Source: JANQOH01 sp965201115 (lineage in GTDB: Bacteria > Pseudomonadota > Alphaproteobacteria > UBA7887). Taken from it: a stretch of 64,000 nt of DNA. The position numbers were made by a program, and so were the translations under genes. The DNA lies in NCBI GenBank assembly GCA_965201115.1, contig OZ241745.1:1550001-1614000 (forward strand), read 5' to 3'. The notes beneath the pieces were generated by a model, which did not search any database, was not told where the DNA came from, and saw only the letters and a program-made list of their open reading frames with translations. Of this stretch, positions 45,544 to 54,656 are shown piece by piece (positions within the stretch are counted from its first letter, which is position 1; each line of letters opens with the position of its first letter).

Positions 45544-46365
45544 CTACGCCGCAACGGCGCAATGCGCGTAATAGTTGCACGATGCGAAGAAGCGCCCCTC
45601 CGCCATCGCGCCGCGCTGCCACGCCAGCCACGCCTCCACATCTTCCGCCGCCGCAAGCCCCGCCGGCGCGATCAGCGGCGCGTAGGTTTCCGCCATGCTG
45701 CGGAAATAACTCGCCTCGCCGATTTCGCAGACGACATCGGCGAGGGTCTCGCGCAATTCCAGCCCCGCGGCGCGCAGCAGCTCCGGCAGGCCGCGTATGA
45801 CCACGGGGTCGTTGAACGCCGCGCGCGCCAGGGCCCAGTCCATGCGCCGCCCCGCCTCGGGGTCGCCGAAGCCGTAGGTGAGCGACGCATAGTCGCCGTC
45901 GAACGCGATCAAGGCGCCGCCGGGCTTCAGCACGCGCCGCGCCTCCGCCAGCACGCGCGCCGGGTCGGCCGCGTGGCTGAGCAGCGTATGCGCCGTCGCG
46001 GCGTCGAAAATCGCGTCCCCGAACGGCAGGTCGTGTGCGTCGCAAACGCGAAACTCGATCGCGCCGGCGAGCGATTCCTCCTCGGCGAAGCGCCGCGCGG
46101 CGGCGATAAAGGCCGGGCTGCGGTCGACGCCCGCTATGCGCGCCGCGCCGCCGCTCCGGCGCGCCAGGGCGCGGGATACGACCCCCGTGCCGCAGCCGAT
46201 ATCGAGCACGCGAGCGCCGGGCGCCAGGTCGAGACGCGCCGCGTAGTTGTCGAACAGGCGCGTAAAGACGCGGTCCTTGCCGCGACTTTCCAGCCGATCG
46301 ATCAGGCGCGCCAGGGCGGGTTCGTCCAGTTCGTTGACAAAACGGTGCGGATCGCGGGGCGGCAT
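45544..46365 (-). CDS. Class I SAM-dependent methyltransferase
   Basis: A 273-residue methyltransferase of the methyltransf_11/UbiE-like type. Motif I VLDIGCGTGVVSRAL, then VDRSPAFIAAA, motif II DAATAHTLLSHAADPARVLAEARRVLKPGG. The N-terminal helix region and the C-terminal domain are not diagnostic. Substrate unknown. Convergent with fxsA, 14 bp away. Confidence 0.8.
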   Translation of the reverse strand: MPPRDPHRFVNELDEPALARLIDRLESRGKDRVFTRLFDNYAARLDLAPGARVLDIGCGTGVVSRALARRSGGAARIAGVDRSPAFIAAARRFAEEESLAGAIEFRVCDAHDLPFGDAIFDAATAHTLLSHAADPARVLAEARRVLKPGGALIAFDGDYASLTYGFGDPEAGRRMDWALARAAFNDPVVIRGLPELLRAAGLELRETLADVVCEIGEASYFRSMAETYAPLIAPAGLAAAEDVEAWLAWQRGAMAEGRFFASCNYYAHCAVAA

Positions 46366-46453
46366 GGCGGAAACCTTGTACCGATGGCTATTGCTGTGGA
46401 CTCGCGTTCCGGAACGCGGTCCGCGGACGGTCGGCGCCGGCGGCCCTCGGGAA

Positions 46454-47515
46454 CTACGCCGGCGCGCTTCGGAGCCTGTAAACCCGGCGCGCCGTGCCGG
46501 CGAACAGCGCGGCCTTCTCCGCCTCGCCGCAGCCCGCCGCGATGCGCTTGAAGCCGTTCCATACCGTCCGGTAGTTCAGCGATACGCGGTCGACGGGAAA
46601 GTTGCTCTCGAACATGCAGCGCTCGGCGCCGAAGCACGCGATGGCGTGGCGGTAGTAGCGCGCCTGCGCGGCGGCGAAGGTTTCCGAATCCACGGGCCGC
46701 GCGCCTTCGTGCCAGCCGAAGCCGTTGTCGGGCATCGCCAGCCCGCCGAGCTTCGCATACACGTTCGGGCACTCGGCGATGGCCGCGATGTCGTCTTTCC
46801 ACGCCGCGAAAACCTCGTCGCGCCGGCCCGCCCAGGCGCCGACGCCGAGCGGCGTGCCGAAATGATCGAGCACCATTGTCGTGCCCGGGACCGCCGCCGC
46901 GAGATCGCGAAACGCGCTGTTCTGCGTATGGAAATGCCACGTATCGTAGGACAGGCCCAGTTCGCCGAGGCGCGCGACGCCGGCGCGGAAGGCGTCGCTC
47001 TCATACAGCCCCGCCCGCGCGCGGCCGCGGTTCAGAAGGCCGTTCGCGTTCGGCGCGTGGGCGCCCGCGTGGCGGATGCCGCGGAACAACCCGCGCCCCG
47101 CCTCGCGATGCGCCTCCAGCGCCTCGTCGAGCAGCGGGTTTTCGAGGTCCGCATGCGCCACGATCCCGGCGATGACCGAGCGCCCGGGCTCGCGCGCGGA
47201 AGCCGCCGCGATTTCGGCGGCGAACCGCGTCTCGCCCACGGGCCGCAAATGCTCCGGCCCGTCCGGCGTCCAGTGCGACCGGCACTCGACGAACATCGTT
47301 TGCCGCACATTGTGGCCGGAGCCGGTATCGGCCCATAGATGCTCGAGCAGATACAGCGCGCCGCCGCGGTTCCACAGATGATGGTGCGGATCGACGATCT
47401 CGCGTTCGGGGTCGATGACCGGCTCATCGACCTGCGCCAGCCACTCTTCGCGCACGGCCATACGCGCGACGCGCGCGCCGGCCGCCTCGATGTCGTAAGG
47501 CGTTGCGTCGGACAC
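46454..47515 (-). CDS. Amidohydrolase family protein (PDC lactonase-like)
   Basis: A 353-residue TIM-barrel metal-dependent hydrolase of the amidohydrolase_2 family (2-pyrone-4,6-dicarboxylate lactonase group). The metal ligands HxH are in VDPHHHLWN (His44 and His46). The conserved MVLDHFGTP and the C-terminal MFESNFPVDRVSLNY (with the Asp ligand) are present. It is 10 bp from the ABM gene, forming a pair. Exact substrate unknown. Confidence 0.82.
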   Translation of the reverse strand: MSDATPYDIEAAGARVARMAVREEWLAQVDEPVIDPEREIVDPHHHLWNRGGALYLLEHLWADTGSGHNVRQTMFVECRSHWTPDGPEHLRPVGETRFAAEIAAASAREPGRSVIAGIVAHADLENPLLDEALEAHREAGRGLFRGIRHAGAHAPNANGLLNRGRARAGLYESDAFRAGVARLGELGLSYDTWHFHTQNSAFRDLAAAVPGTTMVLDHFGTPLGVGAWAGRRDEVFAAWKDDIAAIAECPNVYAKLGGLAMPDNGFGWHEGARPVDSETFAAAQARYYRHAIACFGAERCMFESNFPVDRVSLNYRTVWNGFKRIAAGCGEAEKAALFAGTARRVYRLRSAPA

Positions 47516-47525
47516 GGCGCGCCGC

Positions 47526-47819
47526 TCAGGCGCCGGTCAAGTCGAAATAGCGCAGGTTCGGCGGCCCCGCCACGAGCGCGCCGATTTTCGTCACGGTCCC
47601 GCTCTCCCGCCGCCACGCGAAGTATTTCTCGTAATGCGCGCGGGTCTCCCACGTTTCGACCAGCACGAGCGTATCCGGGTCGTCCTGCCCCCGCAGCGCA
47701 TCGACGCCGCCGCAACCGTCGTACGCCCGCGTATCCGGCAGGATCGACTCGAACAACGCCAGCAGTTCCGCGCCCTTGCCCGCCTGCGCCTTGACCTCGA
47801 GCAGCACCTTGCAAGTCAT
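47526..47819 (-). CDS. Antibiotic biosynthesis monooxygenase (ABM) domain protein
   Basis: A 97-residue ferredoxin-like ABM protein. KVLLEVKAQAGKGAELLALFESILPDTRAYDGCGGVDALRG and LVLVETWETRAHYEKYFAWR are the dimeric alpha+beta barrel pattern. Members act as small cofactor-free monooxygenases or as isomerase-like helpers. It precedes the amidohydrolase by 10 bp in the same transcript, so both may act on one aromatic or quinone compound. Confidence 0.75.
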   Translation of the reverse strand: MTCKVLLEVKAQAGKGAELLALFESILPDTRAYDGCGGVDALRGQDDPDTLVLVETWETRAHYEKYFAWRRESGTVTKIGALVAGPPNLRYFDLTGA

Positions 47820-48014
47820 CGTGTTTCCCCCCTGATGCGATGCGGCGTCCGCCCCGCGGCCGCCCGCCGACGGTCACGATACGGCGACCCCGCCGCCGAG
47901 GTCAACGCCGGGCCGGGCCAAGGGTCGCCGGCCGTCCCGGGGGCTACGCCCTCCGGGACTGCTGTCTTCCAGGCATGGCGGCGGGCGATTCGCGGGCGCC
48001 CGCGGCAAGAGCGG

Positions 48015-49106
48015 TCAGCGGCGCCGGGCGATCTCTTCGGCGCGCGCCAGAAACTCGGCGCCGGTCGCGCACACGATCACCGCGTCGCCGACCTCCTCGA
48101 GCCGATCCGGATCCTCCACGCCCGCCACCGCGGCCGACAGGCGCGAAGCCGCGTCCGCCCCGAACTTGCGGTCCGCCTGCCGCGCCAGAAGCGCACGCTC
48201 GCGCTCAAGACCCCGCGCCTCGCCCCGCGCCTCGCCGCGCTCGAGACCGCGCGCCTCGCCAAGCGCTACGCCGCGCGCCTCGCTGCGCGCCGCGCGCTCG
48301 GCCATCCACTCGTCCAGCCGTTCCGCAAACAACGATTCCATCGCGCCCAAATCCTCCAAATCCCCGACCTGCCTCAAACGCTCGGCCAGCGCGCCGTCCG
48401 AAGCGCCGAAGCGGTTCGCCTCAAGCATATGCCGGAGCGTCGCCCCGAACGCGCGACGCAAACTCGCATGCTCCGGACCCGAAAGCAACCGCCGCAACGC
48501 CTCGACAACGCCCGGCACAGCCTCAGGATCGCCGTGCTCGAGCGCAACCCGCGCCGACACAATGTTGTCCTCGGGCAAATCTGCCGGACGCAGACGATGA
48601 ACGTCAAGCAGCAGATAACCCTGCCTGGGCTGAAAACACTCCAGCGCGGCCCCCGCGGGCGCTATCGCATCGCGAATGTTCCGCGCCGCCGACCAACGCG
48701 CCCGACCGTTGTATATGACAATCGGCAGAACCGGCGGAAGCGGCCCCACGTGGTCCTCCCGGCGAAGCCGCGAATACAACTGCCCTGTGTAGGCATGCAC
48801 ACGCAGCGCCATGTCCAGATCGACGCGCGACTGAAACTCCAGCATGACCAGCAGATACACCCAGCCGGTCGAGCCGTCGGCGGCGCGGTAGCGCAGCCGC
48901 CAGACGCAGTCGCCCCGCGTCCGCCGCAGTTTCTCGTCGACGTAAGCCGCCGACTCCTGCCTGAGGCTGGCGAAGTCGAGGCGCGAGACATCGAACCCCG
49001 GGCCCAGCGCCAGCCGCACGAACCCCTTGAGCAGGTCGATGATCGCCCGCCCGTGGTCGAAAAACAGTCTAAAGGACGCGTCGTGTATTTCGCGCATGGC
49101 AGTCAC
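48015..49106 (-). CDS. Rpn-family recombination-promoting nuclease / putative transposase
   Basis: A 363-residue protein of the PD-(D/E)XK Rpn (transposase_31-like) family. The N-terminus REIHDASFRLFFDHGRAIIDLLKGFV and the core VYLLVMLEFQSRVDLDMALRVHAYTGQLYSRL give the nuclease Glu and Gln of the ExQ motif. LPIVIYNGRARWSA follows. After residue 270 a Glu/Arg/Ala-rich degenerate repeat (EARG units) leads to the conserved tail. In E. coli, Rpn proteins nick DNA and promote RecA-independent recombination. A truncated second copy is at 6565-6908. Confidence 0.82.
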   Translation of the reverse strand: MTAMREIHDASFRLFFDHGRAIIDLLKGFVRLALGPGFDVSRLDFASLRQESAAYVDEKLRRTRGDCVWRLRYRAADGSTGWVYLLVMLEFQSRVDLDMALRVHAYTGQLYSRLRREDHVGPLPPVLPIVIYNGRARWSAARNIRDAIAPAGAALECFQPRQGYLLLDVHRLRPADLPEDNIVSARVALEHGDPEAVPGVVEALRRLLSGPEHASLRRAFGATLRHMLEANRFGASDGALAERLRQVGDLEDLGAMESLFAERLDEWMAERAARSEARGVALGEARGLERGEARGEARGLERERALLARQADRKFGADAASRLSAAVAGVEDPDRLEEVGDAVIVCATGAEFLARAEEIARRR

Positions 49107-49125
49107 CTTAACGCATGGCGGGGGA

Positions 49126-49959
49126 CTACCGCGCGTCGCTGTCGCGGAAGAGTTGCGCGGCGTCGCGGAGGAAGAAGGCGTCGCCGCGCGAAAAGCGGAA
49201 GCGCGCGGGCGCCGGCGCGTCGGCGCCGGCGCCCGCCCATGTCACGGCGACGTCGAGCGTCGGGAACGGATCGGCCATGTCGGCCAGCGCTTCGCACAGA
49301 TTCGCGCTGACGCCGCGCTCCGCGAGACGGAACAGCGCGACGGCGTCGCCGCCGTTCGTGTCGGGCAGTTCGGCGACGGCTTCCAGCGCCTCGGCCAGGC
49401 GCTTCGTCGCGCGCCGTTCGAAGGGCTCGCGCCCGGGCGCTCCGCCCGGCCCCGCCGGCGGCGTCAGCAAAACGACCGAGCCGCCGCTCCCATCGCCCGG
49501 TCCCAGCCGCACGCGCTTCATGTAGTCGGCCGTTTCGCGGTCGGCGCGCGCGCGGTAAAACGGCCGCGGCGCAGACAATGAGCGCGCGGCGGCGAGCAGC
49601 AGCGCCCGCGCGCCGCCCAGCAGCGCGACGGCGTTGTCGAGCGTCGGCGCGCCGTCGTTGCCGTCGGCGCGCACGCGCACCGCGTCGCGGTCGGCTTCCA
49701 GCAGGTCGCGGTACACCGTCAGTTCGTCGGCGCCGGCGGCGCGCGCGAAATAGCCGATCAGCTGTTCGGCGACGGCCGGGTAGTCGGACAGTTCGCGGAT
49801 GCGCGGCAGGATAATTTCCGGCAATCCCGCGGCGGCGTAGATATCGGCGAACTCTCCGTAGGCGGCCGATTTTTTCCACCCCGCGGCGCGCGCCCGCGCC
49901 GCCAGCGCGGCCGGCGACACGGCTCTCAGTTCGTCAGCGTCGAGGCCGCGCGCCTTCAC
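49126..49959 (-). CDS. Hypothetical protein coupled to DUF4365 gene
   Basis: A 277-residue cytoplasmic protein. No family recognised. The N-terminal half is helical (SPAALAARARAAGWKKSAAYGEFADIYA), the middle ALLLAAARSLSAPRPFYRAR, and the C-terminal part is acidic. It opens with GTG at 49959 inside a GTGA overlap with the DUF4365 gene, so the two products are made together and probably interact. The tail TWAGAGADAPAPARFRFSRGDAFFLRDAAQLF shows no catalytic motif. It lies 19 bp from the Rpn gene. Confidence 0.55.
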   Translation of the reverse strand: MKARGLDADELRAVSPAALAARARAAGWKKSAAYGEFADIYAAAGLPEIILPRIRELSDYPAVAEQLIGYFARAAGADELTVYRDLLEADRDAVRVRADGNDGAPTLDNAVALLGGARALLLAAARSLSAPRPFYRARADRETADYMKRVRLGPGDGSGGSVVLLTPPAGPGGAPGREPFERRATKRLAEALEAVAELPDTNGGDAVALFRLAERGVSANLCEALADMADPFPTLDVAVTWAGAGADAPAPARFRFSRGDAFFLRDAAQLFRDSDAR

Positions 49960-50456
49960 GGGATTGCGCCGTCGCGGGATCGGTCCATCAGCCGCCGCAG
50001 GCCTTCCACGTCGAACGCATTGTCCTCCGGTATCCTTACCGTTACCGAGAGCCGGTTGGGCTTGTCTTCGCAGTCTTTCAGGCTGGCCCACCAGGCGCGT
50101 CCGCGCAGCGTCAGCATATCGCGGGCGATGGTCAGCCGGCGGGTTTCGTCTTCCGGCATGTCGAGCACGACGAGCAGGCGCGGCGTCTGCGCGGGCATGC
50201 GCAGCATGTCGAAATTGCGCCGTTTCAGGGGAAAGCTCCAGGCGCCGCCGCGCGGCTGGCCGAGATCGGCGGCGGCCTGGAGTTGCAGGCCGAGCGCCGG
50301 GCGCATCGCGGCGGCGGCGAAAATCCGCAGGTCGATGCCGTCGCGTTCGAAATCGCGGTCTTCCGCCGCGTAGCCCGCTCCCGCCGCCACCGCCCGCGCA
50401 TAGAGCCGCGCCAGCGCCGCGCGGCGCTCGACATCGGACAGCAGCGCGACCGGCAT
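49956..50456 (-). CDS. DUF4365 domain protein, PD-(D/E)XK-like
   Basis: A 166-residue protein. AAGAGYAAEDRDFERDGIDLRIFAAAAMRPALGLQLQAA is the DUF4365 pattern: an early Asp (RDGID) and a QxQ in place of QxK on the following strand, as in degenerate PD-(D/E)XK nucleases. The family occurs in defence islands and fused to DNA-processing domains. It overlaps the 277-residue gene by 4 nt. A two-gene defence or mobile-element module is possible; function is an inference. Confidence 0.65.
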   Translation of the reverse strand: MPVALLSDVERRAALARLYARAVAAGAGYAAEDRDFERDGIDLRIFAAAAMRPALGLQLQAAADLGQPRGGAWSFPLKRRNFDMLRMPAQTPRLLVVLDMPEDETRRLTIARDMLTLRGRAWWASLKDCEDKPNRLSVTVRIPEDNAFDVEGLRRLMDRSRDGAIP

Positions 50457-50479
50457 CCGCGCCCGCCCCGCGCGCCGCG

Positions 50480-51652
50480 TCAGCTCCAGGCTTCGCGGTA
50501 GAGGCCGACGATTTCGTCGGCCGTGGGCACGCGCGGGTTATTGCCCGGAGACCCCGATTCCAGCGCCTGGCGCGCCATCAGCGGCAGCAGCCCGGTATAG
50601 CGCGTTTCGTCCATGCCCCAGGCTTTCGGCGTCGGCACGTCGAGCTCGGCGTTGAGCGCGCGCAGTTCTCCGATCAGCGCGGCGACGGCGGCCTGGTTGC
50701 CCTCGCTTTCGTCGGCCACGCCCATGAAGCGCGCGCAATCGGCGTAGCGCTCGAGCGCGGACGGCGCGGAAAACGCCGTGACCGCCGGCAGCAGCATCGC
50801 GTTCGACAGGCCGTGCGGCACGTGGAAATGCGCGCCGATGGGCCGGCTCATGCCATGCACCAGGCATACCGAGGAGTTGGAAAACGCCAGCCCGCCCTGG
50901 GTCGCGGCGAGCATCATGCCCTCGCGCGCCGCGGCGTCGTCCGGGTCGCGGCAGGCGGCGCGCAGGCATTGCGCCACCAGGCCCATGCACGACCGCGCCA
51001 TGGCGTCGGCCCACGGGTTGCGCCGCGCGCTGACATACGCCTCGATGGCGTGGGTAAGCGTGTCGATGCCGGTATCCGCCGTCAGCCGCCGCGGCATGGT
51101 CATGGTGAGCGTGTAGTCCACCAGCGCGGCAGCGGGAACGAACCCCAGCCCCGCGCAGAGCATTTTCTCGTCCGTCTCCGCGTCGGTAATTACCGTGAAG
51201 CGCGTGACTTCGGACCCCGTGCCGGCGGTTGTGGGGATGGCGATCACGGGCGCGCCGCCGCGATCGACCGGTCTCGGCGCCTTGTAGTCGCGCATCGCTC
51301 CGCCGTGGGCGGCGAGCACCGCCATCGCCTTGGCGGTGTCGATGGGGCTGCCGCCGCCGAGCGCGGCGACGCAATCGAAATCGCCCTCGCGCAGCAGCGC
51401 CGCGCCGGCCTCCACGACGTCGACGGTGGGGTCGGGCACGGTGTCGGAAAACGCCGACCATGCGGCGCCGGCGCTGTCGAGCGTATCGGTTACGCGGGCC
51501 AGAACGCCGCTTTCGACCATCCAGGGGTCGGTGACGATCAGCGGGCGCGAGACGCCGAGACGGGCCATCGCGTCGGCGAGCGCCGCGTGGGCGCCGGCGC
51601 CGACGAGCATCAGGCGGGGTTGCGCGATGAGCGCGGGGTTCGCCGCGGGCAT
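50480..51652 (-). CDS. Iron-containing alcohol dehydrogenase
   Basis: A 390-residue type III NAD-dependent dehydrogenase. LGGGSPIDTAKAMAVLA and IPTTAGTGSEVTRFTVITD bind the nucleotide. The Fe ligands are in TLTHAIEAYVS (Asp/His pattern DTLTHAIE) and in VHGMSRPIGAHFHVPHGLSNAMLLP. I chose the ATG at 51652 (MPAANPALIAQPRL); an upstream in-frame ATG would add about 14 residues. Substrate cannot be assigned. Confidence 0.88.
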   Translation of the reverse strand: MPAANPALIAQPRLMLVGAGAHAALADAMARLGVSRPLIVTDPWMVESGVLARVTDTLDSAGAAWSAFSDTVPDPTVDVVEAGAALLREGDFDCVAALGGGSPIDTAKAMAVLAAHGGAMRDYKAPRPVDRGGAPVIAIPTTAGTGSEVTRFTVITDAETDEKMLCAGLGFVPAAALVDYTLTMTMPRRLTADTGIDTLTHAIEAYVSARRNPWADAMARSCMGLVAQCLRAACRDPDDAAAREGMMLAATQGGLAFSNSSVCLVHGMSRPIGAHFHVPHGLSNAMLLPAVTAFSAPSALERYADCARFMGVADESEGNQAAVAALIGELRALNAELDVPTPKAWGMDETRYTGLLPLMARQALESGSPGNNPRVPTADEIVGLYREAWS

Positions 51653-51756
51653 GGGTTTCTCCGTCGCGTGTGCGCCGCCAGCATAGCGCATCCCGCCGGC
51701 GGTTTCGCGCGCGGCCGCTGGCGCCCGCTTGCGGCGCGCGCTATCCTGCGCATCGC

Positions 51757-51842
51757 GCCCGCTTGGCGGAACTGGTAGACGCACGGGACTTAAAATCCCG
51801 CGGCCTGCGGCCGTCCCGGTTCGAATCCGGGAGCGGGCACCA
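51757..51842 (+). tRNA. tRNA-Leu (anticodon UAA)
   Basis: An 86-nt class II tRNA. The acceptor arms GCCCGCT (51757-51763) and AGCGGGC (51832-51838) pair fully, with a discriminator A and an encoded CCA (51840-51842). The anticodon loop is CTTAAAA, reading UAA. A long variable arm (GGCCTGCGGCC) is present, and TTCGAAT forms the T loop. Convergent with ilvB. Confidence 0.95.
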
Positions 51843-51862
51843 TCCTCCCGGGGGAGTTGTCT

Positions 51863-53607
51863 CTACACCAGCACCATCCCTTCCTCGGTGCGGGCGGGGA
51901 CCGAATCCGCGCCCGAGAGTTTCATCTCGTGGTGCGCGGCGCCGGCGGGGATCATCGGGAAGACGTTCTCGGTCTTCTCGACGCGGATGTCGGCCAGGAC
52001 GGGGCCGTCGTGGGCGATCATGCGCGCTATGGTTTCGTCCACCTCCTCCGGGCGCGAGGCGCGCAGGCCGAGCCAGCCGAAACTCTCGGCCAGGCGCACG
52101 AAATCCGGCAGGGAGTCCGTATAGCTCTCGGCGTAGCGGCCGCCGTGGAAAAACTCCTGCCACTGGCGCACCATGCCCAGATATTCGTTGTTGAGAATGA
52201 AAACCTTGACCGGCAGGCGGTATTGCGCGGCGGTGGACATTTCCTGCATGTTCATCAGGAACGACGCTTCCCCCGCCACGTCGATCACGAGCGCCCCGGG
52301 GTGCGCCGCCTGCACGCCGATGGCGGCGGGGAAGCCGTAGCCCATCGTGCCCAGCCCGCCCGAGGTCATCCACCGCATGGGCTCCTCGATCTTGAGGAAC
52401 TGCGCCGCCACATTTGGTGCTGCCCCACCTCGGTGGTGAAATAGACGTCGCGCCCGGCGGTGGCCGCCTGAAGCCGCTCCAGCGCGTATTGCGGCTTGAC
52501 GCTCTCGGCGCTCGGCGCGTAGCGCAGGCAGTCGATCGCGCGCCACTCGCCGATGCGCCGCCACCATGCGGCGAGCGCCTCGGCGTCGGGCGCGAGCCGG
52601 CGCCGTTTCCATTCCGCCAGCAGGGCCGTCAGCGCCTCGCCCGCATCGCCGACCAAGGCTATGTCCACCGCCACGTTCTTGTCGATCGACGACGGGTCGA
52701 TATCGATGTGGATTTTCTTCGAACGCGGCGAGAAGCCGGAGAGCCGCCCGGTCACGCGGTCGTCGAACCGGGCGCCCACGGCGAGCATGACGTCGCATTC
52801 GTGCATGCACATGTTGGATTCGTAGGTTCCGTGCATGCCCACCATGCCGAGCGCTTGCGGATCGGTGGAGGGGAAGGCGCCCAGCCCGAGCAGGGTCTGC
52901 GTCACCGGGTAGCCCGAGGTCCGCGCCAGTTCGCGCAGCGCCCCGACCGCGGCGGGGCCGGAATTGATCGCGCCGCCGCCCACATAAAGGATGGGCCTGC
53001 GCGCCGCCGCCAGCAGTTCCGCCGCCGCCGCGACCTTTTCCGCTTTCGGCCGCCGCGCGGGGCGGTAGCTCTTGTGTTCGGTCTCCACGCGCTCGTAGGC
53101 GCAGGAGTCGTTGACCACGTCCTTCGGCAGATCGACCACCACCGGGCCGGGCCGCCCGGCGCCGGCGACGTAGAACGCCTCCGCCATGATGCGCGCCAGG
53201 TCGCGCACGTCCTTCGCCAGGTAGTTGTGCTTGGTGCAGGGCCGCGTGATGCCCACCGTGTCGGCTTCCTGAAACGCGTCGTTGCCGATCAGATGCGTCG
53301 GCACCTGCCCGGTGAGGCATACGATGGGCACCGAATCCATCAGCGCGTCGGTGAGCCCGGTGACCGCGTTGGTCGCGCCGGGGCCGGAGGTGACCAGCAC
53401 GCAGCCCGTGCGGCCGGTCGAGCGCGCATAGCCCTCGGCGGCGTGGACGGCCGCTTGTTCGTGGCGCACCAATATGTGGCGCAGGCGGTTTTGGCGGAAC
53501 AGCGCATCGTAGATCGGCAGCACGGCGCCGCCGGGGTAGCCGAACACAACCTCCACGCCCCGGTCGATGAGGGACCGGATCACGATTTCGCTGCCGCTGA
53601 GAACCAT
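51863..53607 (-). pseudogene. ilvB: Acetolactate synthase large subunit, one-base frameshift
   Basis: Acetohydroxyacid synthase large subunit, which condenses pyruvate with pyruvate or 2-oxobutyrate in branched-chain amino acid synthesis. The upstream part (MVLSGSEIVIRSLIDRGVEVVFGYPGG, with RHEQAAVHAAEGYARSTG carrying the TPP-activating Glu) is in one frame. The downstream part (AAQFLKIEEPMRWMTSGG, then VAGEASFLMNMQEMSTAAQYRLPVKVFILNNEYLGMVRQW) is in another. They join at ATGTGG|CGGCG near 52407-52412, where one G of GGGCGGCG seems lost. Without the loss, 581 residues and full conservation result. It may be a sequencing/assembly error or a real recent mutation. No ilvN follows. Confidence 0.85.
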
Positions 53608-53734
53608 TGCCGCCTCCGTTGGCGCGCGCCCGCGCCCGCGCTGCCCGGCAAGGCTAGGCGCCCCGCCCCGCCCGGTCAACGCACTGCCCGGGCGCCGTCG
53701 CGGGGCATTGCGGGGATCCGCCGGGGTCGCAAGG

Positions 53735-53945
53735 GGGGCGCGCGGGACGCGCGCAACCCCGCCGCAGGCGGGGCCCGGGTGCGCGGGCATCCTGCCCGCA
53801 CGTCTCGACAACCGCGAAGGCTGGCCAATGGGGCGTGAAAACCGTGCCTTCCCGGCGACATCGCGCCCGGCGGAAACGTGCGGGCGAGACGCCCGCGCAC
53901 CCAGGCCCGCCTTCGGCGGGGTCGCGCTTGGCATAATACGAATCC
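53735..53945. repeat. Dispersed two-hairpin repeats, opposed copies
   Basis: The gene-free stretch 53608-54029 contains two copies in opposite orientation: about 53740-53805 inverted (GCGGGCATCCTGCCCGC preceded by CCCCGCCGCAGGCGGGG) and about 53845-53940 in the usual direction (GACATCGCGCCCGGCGGAAAC, GTGCGGGCGAGACGCCCGC, GCCCGCCTTCGGCGGGG). No coding signal. Confidence 0.7.
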
Positions 53946-54029
53946 GTGGACAAACCGGCGCGCGCCCGGTAGTCTGCCCGGCGGCGGCGGCGCGGAAGGC
54001 GCGCGAACGATCCGGAGCGCCGGGGGGCT

Positions 54030-54656
54030 ATGGACGTAACGGTTTACCAGTGCGGCCCCGCGGCCAACGACAGCGAGCGCAAGGCGCTGGAGCATTTGCG
54101 GCGCGGCCTGCGCGCCGAGCTCGGCGGCGGCTTGTGGATATTGCTCGCCAATCTGTCGTTCCCGGTCACGCCCCGCCTTCGGTCGGACGAAATCGACATC
54201 GTGGCCATCGGCCCGCCCGGCGCGCGCGTCATCGAGGTCAAGCACTGGGCGGACCGGCATCGCCCCCTGCTGGACGGCGAGGCCGAGCGCGTCGCCAACA
54301 AGGCCCGCAAGATCGGCGCGACCCTTCGCAACCGCGCGCCCGATCTTCCGTATGTGGACGGCGCGATACCGGTTACGCGGGAAGCAGCCCGGGCGCGCAA
54401 GCTCGTTGCCGCGGGACCGGCCCGCGGCGCCGGCGTTCATACGCTTGCCGGATGGAAGGACGCGGTCGGCCTTGGCAAGCCGGACGTATTGACGCAGGTG
54501 CAGGCGCGCGCCCTCGGCAAGGCGTTGGAGCCCAAGGCGCAAGCGGCCGTGGACGGGACGCTGAATCGCCTGCAGCGATACGCGGACCCTCGTGCTCATT
54601 ATCCCTCATGGGGATTTGAAACGTCGCGCGGCATCGATCGGTACCACGGCTACTGA
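54030..54656 (+). pseudogene. NERD-domain protein, truncated by the CRISPR array
   Basis: An N-terminal NERD (nuclease-related) domain. DSERKALEHLRRGLRAEL, then SDEIDIVAIGPPGARVIEVKHWAD gives the conserved E-x-K-like pair, and KAQAAVDGTLNRLQRYAD ends the domain region. The frame then runs straight into the first CRISPR repeat (translated HYPSWGFET), stopping in the first spacer at 54656. NERD domains are usually at the start of longer proteins with kinase, helicase or topoisomerase-like parts, so the 3' end has been lost. The native part is about residues 1-188. Confidence 0.7.
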
